A stretch of 64,000 bases of DNA from Planctobacterium marinum (GTDB lineage Bacteria; Pseudomonadota; Gammaproteobacteria; Enterobacterales; Alteromonadaceae): NCBI RefSeq assembly GCF_020687805.1, contig NZ_JAJEWQ010000005.1, positions 186,001-250,000 of the forward strand, in the 5' to 3' direction. Shown piece after piece: positions 17,771-25,965 of this stretch. The notes beneath the pieces were generated by a model. That model ran no database searches and had not been told where the DNA came from. It was given only the letters and a program-made list of their open reading frames with translations. The translations under genes and the position numbers were made by a program. Within the stretch, counting starts at the first letter, position 1, and each line of letters starts with the position of its first letter.

Positions 17771-20437
17771 ATGAGTACCAGTAAAAATCCAAATGGCTAT
17801 ATCCCCATTGTTTTCACTTATGGCGGCAATGATCTCACCTACAATGAATTCCTTGAGCAATTCTATCTTACCCTGCCTGCCGGGAACGGAGTGCAGTTAG
17901 GTCAGAAGCAATATTATGGTTATGGCGGCAGCAATCAAAAAACCCTTACTACCGGCACAAGCTATCCATTAACGCAAACCCTATCCGGGATTACCGGATT
18001 AAAAGCCACCAATGCAACAGGGGCCGCCCATTTTGATGAGGCATTAACGTTTTGGGCCTCTTCTCAGGCGGCATCCGCCGGTTTGAATGACTATGCTAAT
18101 GTGTTTCTGGATCATTACACCGGGGGACGCATTTACCTCAGCAATGCTGATTTGCACAAAGAAGCGGGGGGTGAACCCGATCCCTCCGATACCACCAGCC
18201 GTACCTATTCCAGTCTGTATGACTTTTTTGAACCTTATATCGCAGCAGCCATTAACACCACCGACATCCCGGGAAACAACGCCGATATCACAGACATCGA
18301 CTGGTTTAGTTTTCCTATAACGCTAAAGGTTTGGAGTTACGATTTTGCCAGTGATAACGGCCGACTGAGCGAAACCAACAGCAAACAGGGCGGCAGTGGT
18401 CAGGCCATTTATGAGGCCTTGTTGCAACCCAAAACCCCTGGCCAGGCCAGCAACGCTTATCCGTGTCAGCAGTTTCCAGATACCACGGTGAATACAAATT
18501 CATCAAACAATATGGTCGCAAGCCGACTCACAGGCCCGACAATGGCAGCCGCGCCAGCCAGCTATTACACTGATCCGGCAAACAACCCTTTCCCCTATCA
18601 CGATTTTACCGATTACTTACTGTATCTGAGCGAAAACGCCGCCGCATTAACACTGACTGGCGTTTTTTCCGGTACCGGTAAGAGTGCAATTCCGGATCAA
18701 AAACAACAGTTTAATTTTACGGTGGACTTCAGCCATATTAAGTCTGAGAACAATACCTATCCCAGCGGTAAGGTCACTCAGATCAGTCAGGACAGCTACA
18801 TTCTGTTTTCTGGTTTCACCACCACCGACGATCCAACGAAAACCCCTCTGCTGGGGAGCAAAGCAAGCCCCTTTACCATCAGCGTACCCTGGTATAAATC
18901 CTCACCAGATACCTCACTAAAAACCGTCTCCCAATTTAACAACGCCCACGATGCCGTTAAAGAAGGCTGGTTAACCCTGAGCAGTACCCATAATACAGGT
19001 GCCAGCGGGATATATGCTCCGGTAGAAGCCACAGCATTAAACGCCCAGGGCGAAGCGCTCACTCCTACGACAGGACAAAAAGTATTGCTGCATCTGGTGT
19101 ATAGCCTGAATACTGACCCAACGGGGACCTCACTGGATAACTTACTGACCAATGGCACTGTGAGTGTTTCTTCGTCGGGCAATCTGACTTGCAGCGCCAA
19201 TAAAACCTGTGTTGTGCAGTTGCCCAACCATACAGGCACTAACTTGACGCTACTGACAAACGATAAGGGCGACATTTACTCGGCCACCATTTCTGATTAT
19301 CAGGCAGATCCCGGTGTGGCGCTGGGCACCAGCTGGACTATCCCGGCCGGTAATAGCAACTTAAATAACAATGTGGCCATTACGGTGACGGTCAAACACG
19401 CACCAGAATTGCGCAATATCTTCATACAGGCCAGTGCGGTCTGGAAAACCAAACCCGCCAGCCTGACGATAGCGGCAAGCAGCAACAAGTTTGCTGCATT
19501 TTCAGCAACGCTGAACTCATCAGCATTCACCGGCAGTGGTCAGGACAGTAGCTGGACCACACTGAGCATGCCAGCAGGCATATACGGTGCAAATGCGGGC
19601 TATACCATTGCGGGTCTGACCGGGGACAACACATTGTTGAATGGCGATGTCCCCTCCCTGAACAATGACCTGTTTGGTTGGGTGGTGGCCGATTTACTCG
19701 CGGCATTAAACGCCGGTCTGGTGGGATGTCCGGCCTCCTGGCCAGTGGGCAATACTAAAGGTACTACCATTGGAGGCTCTCCTCAGGACTGGTTTACCTC
19801 CGGTAATAACCCCTATACAGCAGGCTGTTGGGGAGAGAAAGCCTGGCAGAACGTGAAATTCAATAAAAAGCCCGTCACTAACTTCTGGAATACCTGGGCC
19901 TGGAAACTCTATAAGGTGCCCAATGTTGATGCCTATAACTTTGCCTTTACCGATCGTTTTGAATCCAACATTTTACTGGATTACAACCCGCCCCCGGCTA
20001 ACCCGACCCAATCTTATCCGGTATTGCTGGAAGTGATTGTTGGAGACTCACCCTTTACAGGTATTCAGGCCAGTCAGCCCTGGTTTGATACCGGTATCCA
20101 GGTTAAACAAGGCAGCACAGTTGCCATCTCCAGGGTTAGCGGTTTATGGACTGCCGACCCGGATACTCACAACGGTCAACTGTACGACGCCGATGGTTGC
20201 CCGAATGTTATCGCAACCCAGCCGGGTTACCCCTTAACGCAGGTAGCCATGGGCGCCTTAATTGGCAAAATTGGTGAACAGGGGCAACCGTTTCTGGTGG
20301 GGAATGCGCTAAGCCAAACCCCGAAAGATGAAACCGGGAAACTCTTCTTATGCATCAATGATGATCTGCAAGGCTTATATGGTGCAGGTCTTAAGGATAA
20401 CCGGGGCAGTATTCGGGTTATGATAAAAAGTAACTAA
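17771..20437 (+). CDS. Large GH64-like (beta-1,3-glucanase-like) protein without a signal peptide
   Basis: This is an 888-residue protein. Residues about 110-180 match the GH64 pattern GRIYLS...DPSDTT...LYDFFE...ITDIDWFSFPITL. The Glu in DFFE and the Asp in DIDWF are at the positions of the catalytic pair in laminaripentaose-producing beta-1,3-glucanases. The rest is beta-rich, low in Lys and high in Ser, Thr, Asn and Gly, like a secreted protein. The N-terminus (MSTSKNPNGYIPIVF) has no Sec or Tat signal, and no upstream in-frame start supplies one. AGAGGGAC sits before the ATG. The fold assignment is pattern-based and tentative. Confidence 0.6.
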   Translation: MSTSKNPNGYIPIVFTYGGNDLTYNEFLEQFYLTLPAGNGVQLGQKQYYGYGGSNQKTLTTGTSYPLTQTLSGITGLKATNATGAAHFDEALTFWASSQAASAGLNDYANVFLDHYTGGRIYLSNADLHKEAGGEPDPSDTTSRTYSSLYDFFEPYIAAAINTTDIPGNNADITDIDWFSFPITLKVWSYDFASDNGRLSETNSKQGGSGQAIYEALLQPKTPGQASNAYPCQQFPDTTVNTNSSNNMVASRLTGPTMAAAPASYYTDPANNPFPYHDFTDYLLYLSENAAALTLTGVFSGTGKSAIPDQKQQFNFTVDFSHIKSENNTYPSGKVTQISQDSYILFSGFTTTDDPTKTPLLGSKASPFTISVPWYKSSPDTSLKTVSQFNNAHDAVKEGWLTLSSTHNTGASGIYAPVEATALNAQGEALTPTTGQKVLLHLVYSLNTDPTGTSLDNLLTNGTVSVSSSGNLTCSANKTCVVQLPNHTGTNLTLLTNDKGDIYSATISDYQADPGVALGTSWTIPAGNSNLNNNVAITVTVKHAPELRNIFIQASAVWKTKPASLTIAASSNKFAAFSATLNSSAFTGSGQDSSWTTLSMPAGIYGANAGYTIAGLTGDNTLLNGDVPSLNNDLFGWVVADLLAALNAGLVGCPASWPVGNTKGTTIGGSPQDWFTSGNNPYTAGCWGEKAWQNVKFNKKPVTNFWNTWAWKLYKVPNVDAYNFAFTDRFESNILLDYNPPPANPTQSYPVLLEVIVGDSPFTGIQASQPWFDTGIQVKQGSTVAISRVSGLWTADPDTHNGQLYDADGCPNVIATQPGYPLTQVAMGALIGKIGEQGQPFLVGNALSQTPKDETGKLFLCINDDLQGLYGAGLKDNRGSIRVMIKSN

Positions 20438-20440
20438 AAC

Positions 20441-20474
20441 CGGTTTAACTTTGTGCTATTGCAAAGTTAAACCG
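20441..20474 (+). terminator. 13-bp stem-loop after the GH64-like gene
   Basis: CGGTTTAACTTTG (20441-20453) pairs perfectly with 20462-20474 around an 8-base loop, starting 4 bases after the stop codon. There is no T-run, so on its own it would act as a 3' end-protecting hairpin or a weak terminator. A second hairpin with a T-rich tail follows. Confidence 0.6.
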
Positions 20475-20494
20475 ACACAAATGCCAATCATAAA

Positions 20495-20525
20495 CGGGCA
20501 GCCTGTATCGCTGCCCGCTTTATTT
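20495..20525 (+). terminator. Intrinsic terminator between convergent GH64-like and porin genes
   Basis: CGGGCAGC (20495-20502) pairs with GCTGCCCG (20510-20517) around a 7-base loop and is followed by CTTTATTTATT. It lies between two convergent genes and can serve transcription from the left. The minus strand has only a short T-stretch after the stem. Confidence 0.7.
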
Positions 20526-20539
20526 ATTGCCAAAAGTTG

Positions 20540-21751
20540 TTAAAACTTAGCCACCAGTTGCACCCAGACTTTGTCGGTGTCGGTAGCATGGCTGTCAGCA
20601 TCGTAACTGGCGTATTTGGCGGTCAGCTTATAATGCTTAGCAAAGCCATAATTGGCCACTAAGCCCAGTTCACTGCCCAAATCAGCACTGCCTTGCTCAG
20701 CATCAAACTGATGATAGACGGCGGCAACGGCCACGCCTCCCAGATTAGTGGCCAGCTTAAACCAGGTATCTTCAATACCCACTCCCGGCGTTCCTAAGAA
20801 TTTATCAGTCCAGCCCTGAAACTTATGCAGAGTGGCCAGCGGCGTGACAAAGCCCTTGCCATTATCAGCACCCAGTGACTCAAAGCCCGCAGCTAAGGTA
20901 ATGCCAGACACCTTAACACTGGCATCCACCGCGTAATAATCAGCAGAATAATCCACCGGATTATCGCCGGTGTCTTTCTGGCTGGCATAACTCAGGTGCA
21001 CCTGATACCCAATATCGCCAGCGGCTCCGCTGTAGTTATAGTCGATACCGGCCGTGCTGTTTGACAGGGCCAGGGCATCATCAAAATCCATGTGATAAAT
21101 GAAACCCGCCAGTTTATGGCCTTTTGCCGGGCTATAGACGGCATTAAACAAATGCAGACTGGCATCCAGATCGCCATTGGGACTTTTCGAACCAAAAATC
21201 CGGTTCACCCGGGATGACCAGGCATAATCTAAGGTAAAATTTTCAGCCACCTTTGATTCAATGCGAACCCCGTCAAAGGTTTGCTCGTTTTGACGCCAGG
21301 CCACACCGCCCACAAAACGCTGATTATTGTGGTTGATACGTTGCCGGCCAAAGGTTACGGCTGTGCCACCCTGTGAGCTGTATTTCAGATAGGACTGATT
21401 CAGATCAGCACCACTGGGGTCCGCCACCACCGGATAATCCGTATTGCCATTGATGGTGTCGTTGTAATCCTTGTCCAGTAATTCGGTAACATAGTCAAAC
21501 TCTACTACAGCCTGCCAGTTGTTGTAGCTGGCGGTGGTAGCAGTAATTCGGCCTAACAGGGTATTGGCGCTGGCATCTTCACTCAGGCCATCCTGATCCA
21601 CGCCCTCATAGCGATAGCGAAACAGGGTGCTGACACTGGCCTCCTGAATTGCTTCGGCTACTGAGTTTGCTGCTGAGCCTTGAGCCTGCGCCATCGCCGG
21701 AGTACAAGCCAGCCCAACTACCATAGACAATATTGTTTTTTGAGTACGCAT
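20540..21751 (-). CDS. Alginate-export-family-like outer-membrane porin
   Basis: A signal peptide (to AMAQA) is followed by a 16-18-strand beta-barrel pattern of alternating residues, ending in VWVQLVAKF with the terminal Phe typical of outer-membrane barrels. FRYRYEGVDQDG and FGRQRINHNNQRFVGGVAWRQNEQ resemble the alginate export/OprE-like family. It follows the nitrate operon in the same direction with a 147-base gap, so a role in nitrate/nitrite or amino-nitrogen entry is possible but unproven. A GAGC-AAAAA-GCTC hairpin lies in its leader, just before the AGAGGAAC Shine-Dalgarno sequence. Confidence 0.75.
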   Translation of the reverse strand: MRTQKTILSMVVGLACTPAMAQAQGSAANSVAEAIQEASVSTLFRYRYEGVDQDGLSEDASANTLLGRITATTASYNNWQAVVEFDYVTELLDKDYNDTINGNTDYPVVADPSGADLNQSYLKYSSQGGTAVTFGRQRINHNNQRFVGGVAWRQNEQTFDGVRIESKVAENFTLDYAWSSRVNRIFGSKSPNGDLDASLHLFNAVYSPAKGHKLAGFIYHMDFDDALALSNSTAGIDYNYSGAAGDIGYQVHLSYASQKDTGDNPVDYSADYYAVDASVKVSGITLAAGFESLGADNGKGFVTPLATLHKFQGWTDKFLGTPGVGIEDTWFKLATNLGGVAVAAVYHQFDAEQGSADLGSELGLVANYGFAKHYKLTAKYASYDADSHATDTDKVWVQLVAKF

Positions 21752-21898
21752 TGTGTGTTCCTCTTAGTGTTGAGCTTTTTGCTCATGTTGTGTGTTACAA
21801 ATCAGTTTTGTTTGGCTGACAACAATCCGGGCTGTCGGCAAACATGGGTGTTTTGTTGGGAACAAATTTTGCGTTAATAGTTAAACCGTAGCGTGTTG

Positions 21899-22804
21899 TT
21901 AAAAGGTAATGTGCTCCTTGTGCAGCAAAGCCAAATCCACCGACCAGGGTTGCTGAGTCACTTCGCCCACCACCAATAAAGCCGGTCCTTCAATTACCTT
22001 TGCGGCCACTAAATCGGCGATATTGCGCAGATTTCCGGTGATAATCTGTTGTTGTTGTTGCGTGGCCTGATCCACCACAGCACAGGCCATATCCGCTTTC
22101 ATACCGTGGGATATTAAGCGCTGAGCGATAGTACCAATGCGCTTCAGCCCCATATAAAACACCAGGGTGTCCTGCGACTTACCGGATTGCGTCACCATGC
22201 CTGACCAGTCGGGCTCATCCTCTGGATTTTTCAAGGTGGCAGTGATAAAACGCACGCTTTGGGCATAACGACGGTCGGTCAGTGGCATACCGGAATACGC
22301 CGCCATACCGGAGGCCGCAGTAATTCCGGGCACGATGGCATAAGGAATATTGGCGTTTTGCAGCGCATCGCACTCCTCACTGACTCGGCCAAAAACAGAA
22401 GGATCACCGCCTTTCAGGCGTACCACTTTGCGTCCCAGACGGGCGTGCTCCACCATCAGATTGCAGATGGTTTGCTGCTCAAAAGAATGTTGACCACAGC
22501 GCTTACCCACAAACTGTCGGGTAGCCGACGCCGGTATCAGGCGTAATAAATCCTCTGACACCAACCAGTCAAACAGCACCACATCAGCGCTTTGAATTAA
22601 ACGATGGGCTTTTAAGGTTAATAATTCCGGATCGCCGGGACCTGCGCCGACAATAAAGACTTCGCCGCGACCACCTGTAACTCGCTGATCGTCGCTGTAC
22701 TTTTTAAAGTACAGGTCAAAAAAGCCTTTGAAAGATTGTGCCGGGCCGGACCGTCTGAAATTCAGCAGTCCGAACAGATTATTTATAGAAGTAGTCAGGT
22801 TCAT
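21899..22804 (-). CDS. cobA: Uroporphyrinogen-III C-methyltransferase (siroheme precursor)
   Basis: The SAM-dependent methylase core has the family motifs VFIVGAGPGDPELLTLKA, VRLKGGDPSVFGR and GITAASGMAAYSGMPLTDR. It makes precorrin-2, needed for the siroheme of nitrite reductase. The 301-residue protein has an N-terminal extension of about 45 residues before the domain. Its ATG lies inside the 4-base overlap with the end of nasA and is preceded by AGGAGG, which marks translational coupling within the nitrate operon. It is a monofunctional methylase without the CysG dehydrogenase/chelatase domain. Confidence 0.9.
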   Translation of the reverse strand: MNLTTSINNLFGLLNFRRSGPAQSFKGFFDLYFKKYSDDQRVTGGRGEVFIVGAGPGDPELLTLKAHRLIQSADVVLFDWLVSEDLLRLIPASATRQFVGKRCGQHSFEQQTICNLMVEHARLGRKVVRLKGGDPSVFGRVSEECDALQNANIPYAIVPGITAASGMAAYSGMPLTDRRYAQSVRFITATLKNPEDEPDWSGMVTQSGKSQDTLVFYMGLKRIGTIAQRLISHGMKADMACAVVDQATQQQQQIITGNLRNIADLVAAKVIEGPALLVVGEVTQQPWSVDLALLHKEHITF

Positions 22805-25596
22805 AAGACCTCCTGAGCCAAATGATATTCGGCATCCTCTGACCGTGAATTGTCAGCGAATTGTTTGATCATGCTACCTAATTCCGACTTACAGGAGCCG
22901 CAATTAGTACCACACTGCAGTTTCTCACCCAGCCCGGCCACAGAAATAACTCCGTCAGCTATGGCTTGTTGAATGGTTTTCTCTCGCACCTGGAAACAAC
23001 TACACACCAATTTTCCCTGCTGAAACGCCAGCGATGCCTGATGTTTCAGTGTGCTGACAATGTCGTCTTCGGGTAAATCATCAGATGCCAGTAAATGGTT
23101 AAACCAGGCCAGATTGTTCTGTAATGGCTGTTGTGAACACCAGAGCATGGCAGTCAATGTCTGAGAATCAGATTCAGCCTTTGTTGCACTGGCCATCCAG
23201 CCAGACAACCCGGGTTGCTCCAGCCGGATCAGGCTATGTTCCACGTGAATCAATGTTTTTAACCATTGAAGCGTATCTTCATCGAATTTATCGAATGCAA
23301 ACTGGTAACAGAACCCTTGCTGCAACACCTGCTTTAACCAAAAGCCCGATGTCCCCGACAGTTTCTCTGTGGTCAGGGGCTGGCGGGTCACCAGGGTCGC
23401 CCAGCGCTCTACTGACCAGGGTTCAATGGCTACCGCCGCGGCTTTCAATTCTGGCTGACCGGAAATAGGGTCTGCCACCGGTGCCACCAGGCGATTGATG
23501 TTGGCGTGTGAGGCGTATTCGCGATTCCAGTGCATCGGCACAAACACGTCTTTGCGCCGCTGCTGTTTGTCCAGAACCGCCGTCATCAGACAAAATTCCG
23601 TGTCAGACGCGCCTTGACGATGCCGCGCAGTGATTTTCACCAGGTCTCCGTCAGCAATACTGAGACGATGGGCATCCGCCGGATGCAGATGAATGGCAGG
23701 CTTTTCGGTATGTTGGTTCAATTCAGCCACCTTGCCGGTGCGGGTCATAGTGTGCCACTGATCGCGGATACGCCCGGTATTCAACACAAACGGGAAGACA
23801 TCATTGGTTTGTTGCTCCGGCAACCTCGGCGTAATAGCCACAAATTGTGCTTTACCCGAAGCGGTATAAAATCGGCCATCACTGAACAGGCGCTGGGTAC
23901 CTTGGGGTTTATCCGCTGTAACTGGCCATTGTATGGGTGCCAGGTTATCGTACTGACTCAGGCTCAGATGACCCAGCCCCGATAAATCAAAATCTCTGCG
24001 CCCCAGGTTTTCAAACCCGGACAAGGCGATATGTTCGTTAAAAATATCGCAACTGTTCTGAAAATCGAAACCGGCATAGCCCATGTGTTTGGCCACATCA
24101 CAGATGATTTGCCAGTCGTGTCGGGCCTCACCAGCCGGTGGCAACAGCCCTCGTTGACGGGAGATACGCCGTTCAGAATTGGTTACCGTGCCGTTTTTCT
24201 CTGACCAGCCGCTGGCGGGCAGACAAACATCAGCAAAGGCCAGGGTATCGTTGCTGGCCACGCAATCGGAAACCACCACCAGTTCACAGGCTTGCAGTGC
24301 TTCTGCCACGGCATCTTTGTCCGGCATACTCACCACCGGATTGGTGGCCATGATCCAAACGGCTTTCACCTTACCCTGTTTGATTTGCTGAAACAGATCC
24401 ACCGCTTTTAAGCCCGGTTTGTTGGCAATGGTAGGGGATTGCCAGAAGCTTTTCACTAACTCGCGATGGGCGGTATTGTCGATATCCATATGGGCTGCCA
24501 GCATGTTGGCCAGACCGCCCACTTCCCGTCCCCCCATCGCATTCGGTTGTCCGGTAATAGAAAAAGGGCCACATCCGGTTTTACCTATTTTTCCGGTAGC
24601 CAGATGGCAGTTAATAATAGCATTGGATTTATCTACTCCGCTGGAGGACTGATTCACCCCCATGGAATAAAAAGTCACGCTGCGACGGGTTTGCATATAC
24701 AGTTGATAAAACTGACGCAGCTGATTCACCGGAACATCAGCAAATTCACTGACACATTCAACACACCATTTGGCGGCGGCTTCCAGGCAGGTTTCAAAAC
24801 CTTCGGTATGGCGCTGAATATACTGCTTATCCAAAGCATCATGACGATTAAGGTAATTCAGCAAGCCGTTGAAAATAGCGGCATCGGAGCCTGGCTTGAT
24901 GGCCAGATGTAAATCCGCCAGATCACAGGTGGCGGTTTTTCGGGGATCAATCACCACCACCTTGATGGCGGGGTTCAGTTGTTTCGCCCGCTCTATACGT
25001 TGATACAACACCGGGTGTGTCCAGGCGGCGTTGCTGCCCACAAACACCAGCAATTGGGTTTGTTCCAAATCTTCGTAGCAGCAGGGTACAGCATCCGCAC
25101 CAAACGCCCGCTTGTATCCGGCCACGGCCGAAGACATACACAGTCGGGAATTGGTATCTATGTTGGCGCTGCCGATATAGCCTTTCATCAGCTTATTGGC
25201 AACGTAATAATCTTCGGTCAGCAATTGCCCTGAAACGTAAAACGCCACGGCGTCAGGGCCGTGTTTGGCAATAATATCACTGAAACCTGTGGCGACCTTA
25301 CTGATGGCCGTTTGCCAGTCACTGGCCTGGCCATTGATCTGCGGTTGCAACAGGCGATTATCCGGACCGTTACTCTCCACCAATTTGCTGCCTTTAACAC
25401 ACAGACGACCGTGATTGGCCGGATGCTCGGGTGTACCGCTGACAGCCACCAGCTGACTGCACATTTTACCGGCATCATCCGTCGCAAAAGCCATTTTGGC
25501 ATCAACGCCACACCCCACCCCACAATAGGGGCAAGTCGTGCGTCGAAGGCTGGGAAACGCCTCCAGCATATGTTTGTTATTGGCCGGTAGGTTCAT
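22801..25596 (-). CDS. nasA: Assimilatory nitrate reductase catalytic subunit
   Basis: The 931-residue molybdopterin oxidoreductase reduces nitrate to nitrite in the cytoplasm. The N-terminal [4Fe-4S] ligands are in TTCPYCGVGCGV, followed by the bis-MGD domains (GGREVGGLANML is diagnostic of NasA) and the C-terminal MGD-binding domain around NTGRIRDQWHTMTRTGK. A BFD-like [2Fe-2S] domain ends the protein (CSCFQV and CGTNCGSC), the form found in Klebsiella-type NasA. It lies between nirD and cobA in one operon. Confidence 0.95.
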   Translation of the reverse strand: MNLPANNKHMLEAFPSLRRTTCPYCGVGCGVDAKMAFATDDAGKMCSQLVAVSGTPEHPANHGRLCVKGSKLVESNGPDNRLLQPQINGQASDWQTAISKVATGFSDIIAKHGPDAVAFYVSGQLLTEDYYVANKLMKGYIGSANIDTNSRLCMSSAVAGYKRAFGADAVPCCYEDLEQTQLLVFVGSNAAWTHPVLYQRIERAKQLNPAIKVVVIDPRKTATCDLADLHLAIKPGSDAAIFNGLLNYLNRHDALDKQYIQRHTEGFETCLEAAAKWCVECVSEFADVPVNQLRQFYQLYMQTRRSVTFYSMGVNQSSSGVDKSNAIINCHLATGKIGKTGCGPFSITGQPNAMGGREVGGLANMLAAHMDIDNTAHRELVKSFWQSPTIANKPGLKAVDLFQQIKQGKVKAVWIMATNPVVSMPDKDAVAEALQACELVVVSDCVASNDTLAFADVCLPASGWSEKNGTVTNSERRISRQRGLLPPAGEARHDWQIICDVAKHMGYAGFDFQNSCDIFNEHIALSGFENLGRRDFDLSGLGHLSLSQYDNLAPIQWPVTADKPQGTQRLFSDGRFYTASGKAQFVAITPRLPEQQTNDVFPFVLNTGRIRDQWHTMTRTGKVAELNQHTEKPAIHLHPADAHRLSIADGDLVKITARHRQGASDTEFCLMTAVLDKQQRRKDVFVPMHWNREYASHANINRLVAPVADPISGQPELKAAAVAIEPWSVERWATLVTRQPLTTEKLSGTSGFWLKQVLQQGFCYQFAFDKFDEDTLQWLKTLIHVEHSLIRLEQPGLSGWMASATKAESDSQTLTAMLWCSQQPLQNNLAWFNHLLASDDLPEDDIVSTLKHQASLAFQQGKLVCSCFQVREKTIQQAIADGVISVAGLGEKLQCGTNCGSCKSELGSMIKQFADNSRSEDAEYHLAQEVL

Positions 25597-25622
25597 TGCT
25601 GTTACTCACTTTAGGCCTGAAT

Positions 25623-25952
25623 TCAGGCCTGGATTTCCAGTTGTTCACCCACCAGGCGCACCGGATACACCGGGATTGATCTGGAATCATCTTCCAGACA
25701 TTTGCCTGAGGTCAGCGAATAATGCTGCTTGTACAGTGGTGATGCCACCACCAGCTCGTCCTGCACAGAGCCGAGAATGCCCCGGCTCATGACATTGGCC
25801 TCGCCAATGGGATCCCAGTTTCCGGTAGCGAAGTATTGCGCTTCGCCCTGCACAATAAATTTAAACAGCGCGATTTGTAGTTGATTCAGTTTGGCGCACA
25901 CGCCAGCGTTATCAATCAAATCATCCAGTTGACATACGGGTTGCCAGTTCAT
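25623..25952 (-). CDS. nirD: Nitrite reductase [NAD(P)H] small subunit
   Basis: A start at ATG 25952 gives 109 residues and has CAGGAGC just upstream; the longer frame reaching into nirB has no support. The protein is the Rieske-like NirD domain without iron-sulfur ligands, with ALFKFIVQGEAQYFATGNWDPIG and SPLYKQHYSLTSGKCLED. It partners NirB in reducing nitrite to ammonium. It starts 13 bases after the nirB stop. Confidence 0.92.
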   Translation of the reverse strand: MNWQPVCQLDDLIDNAGVCAKLNQLQIALFKFIVQGEAQYFATGNWDPIGEANVMSRGILGSVQDELVVASPLYKQHYSLTSGKCLEDDSRSIPVYPVRLVGEQLEIQA

Positions 25953-25965
25953 GATCTTGCTCCTG

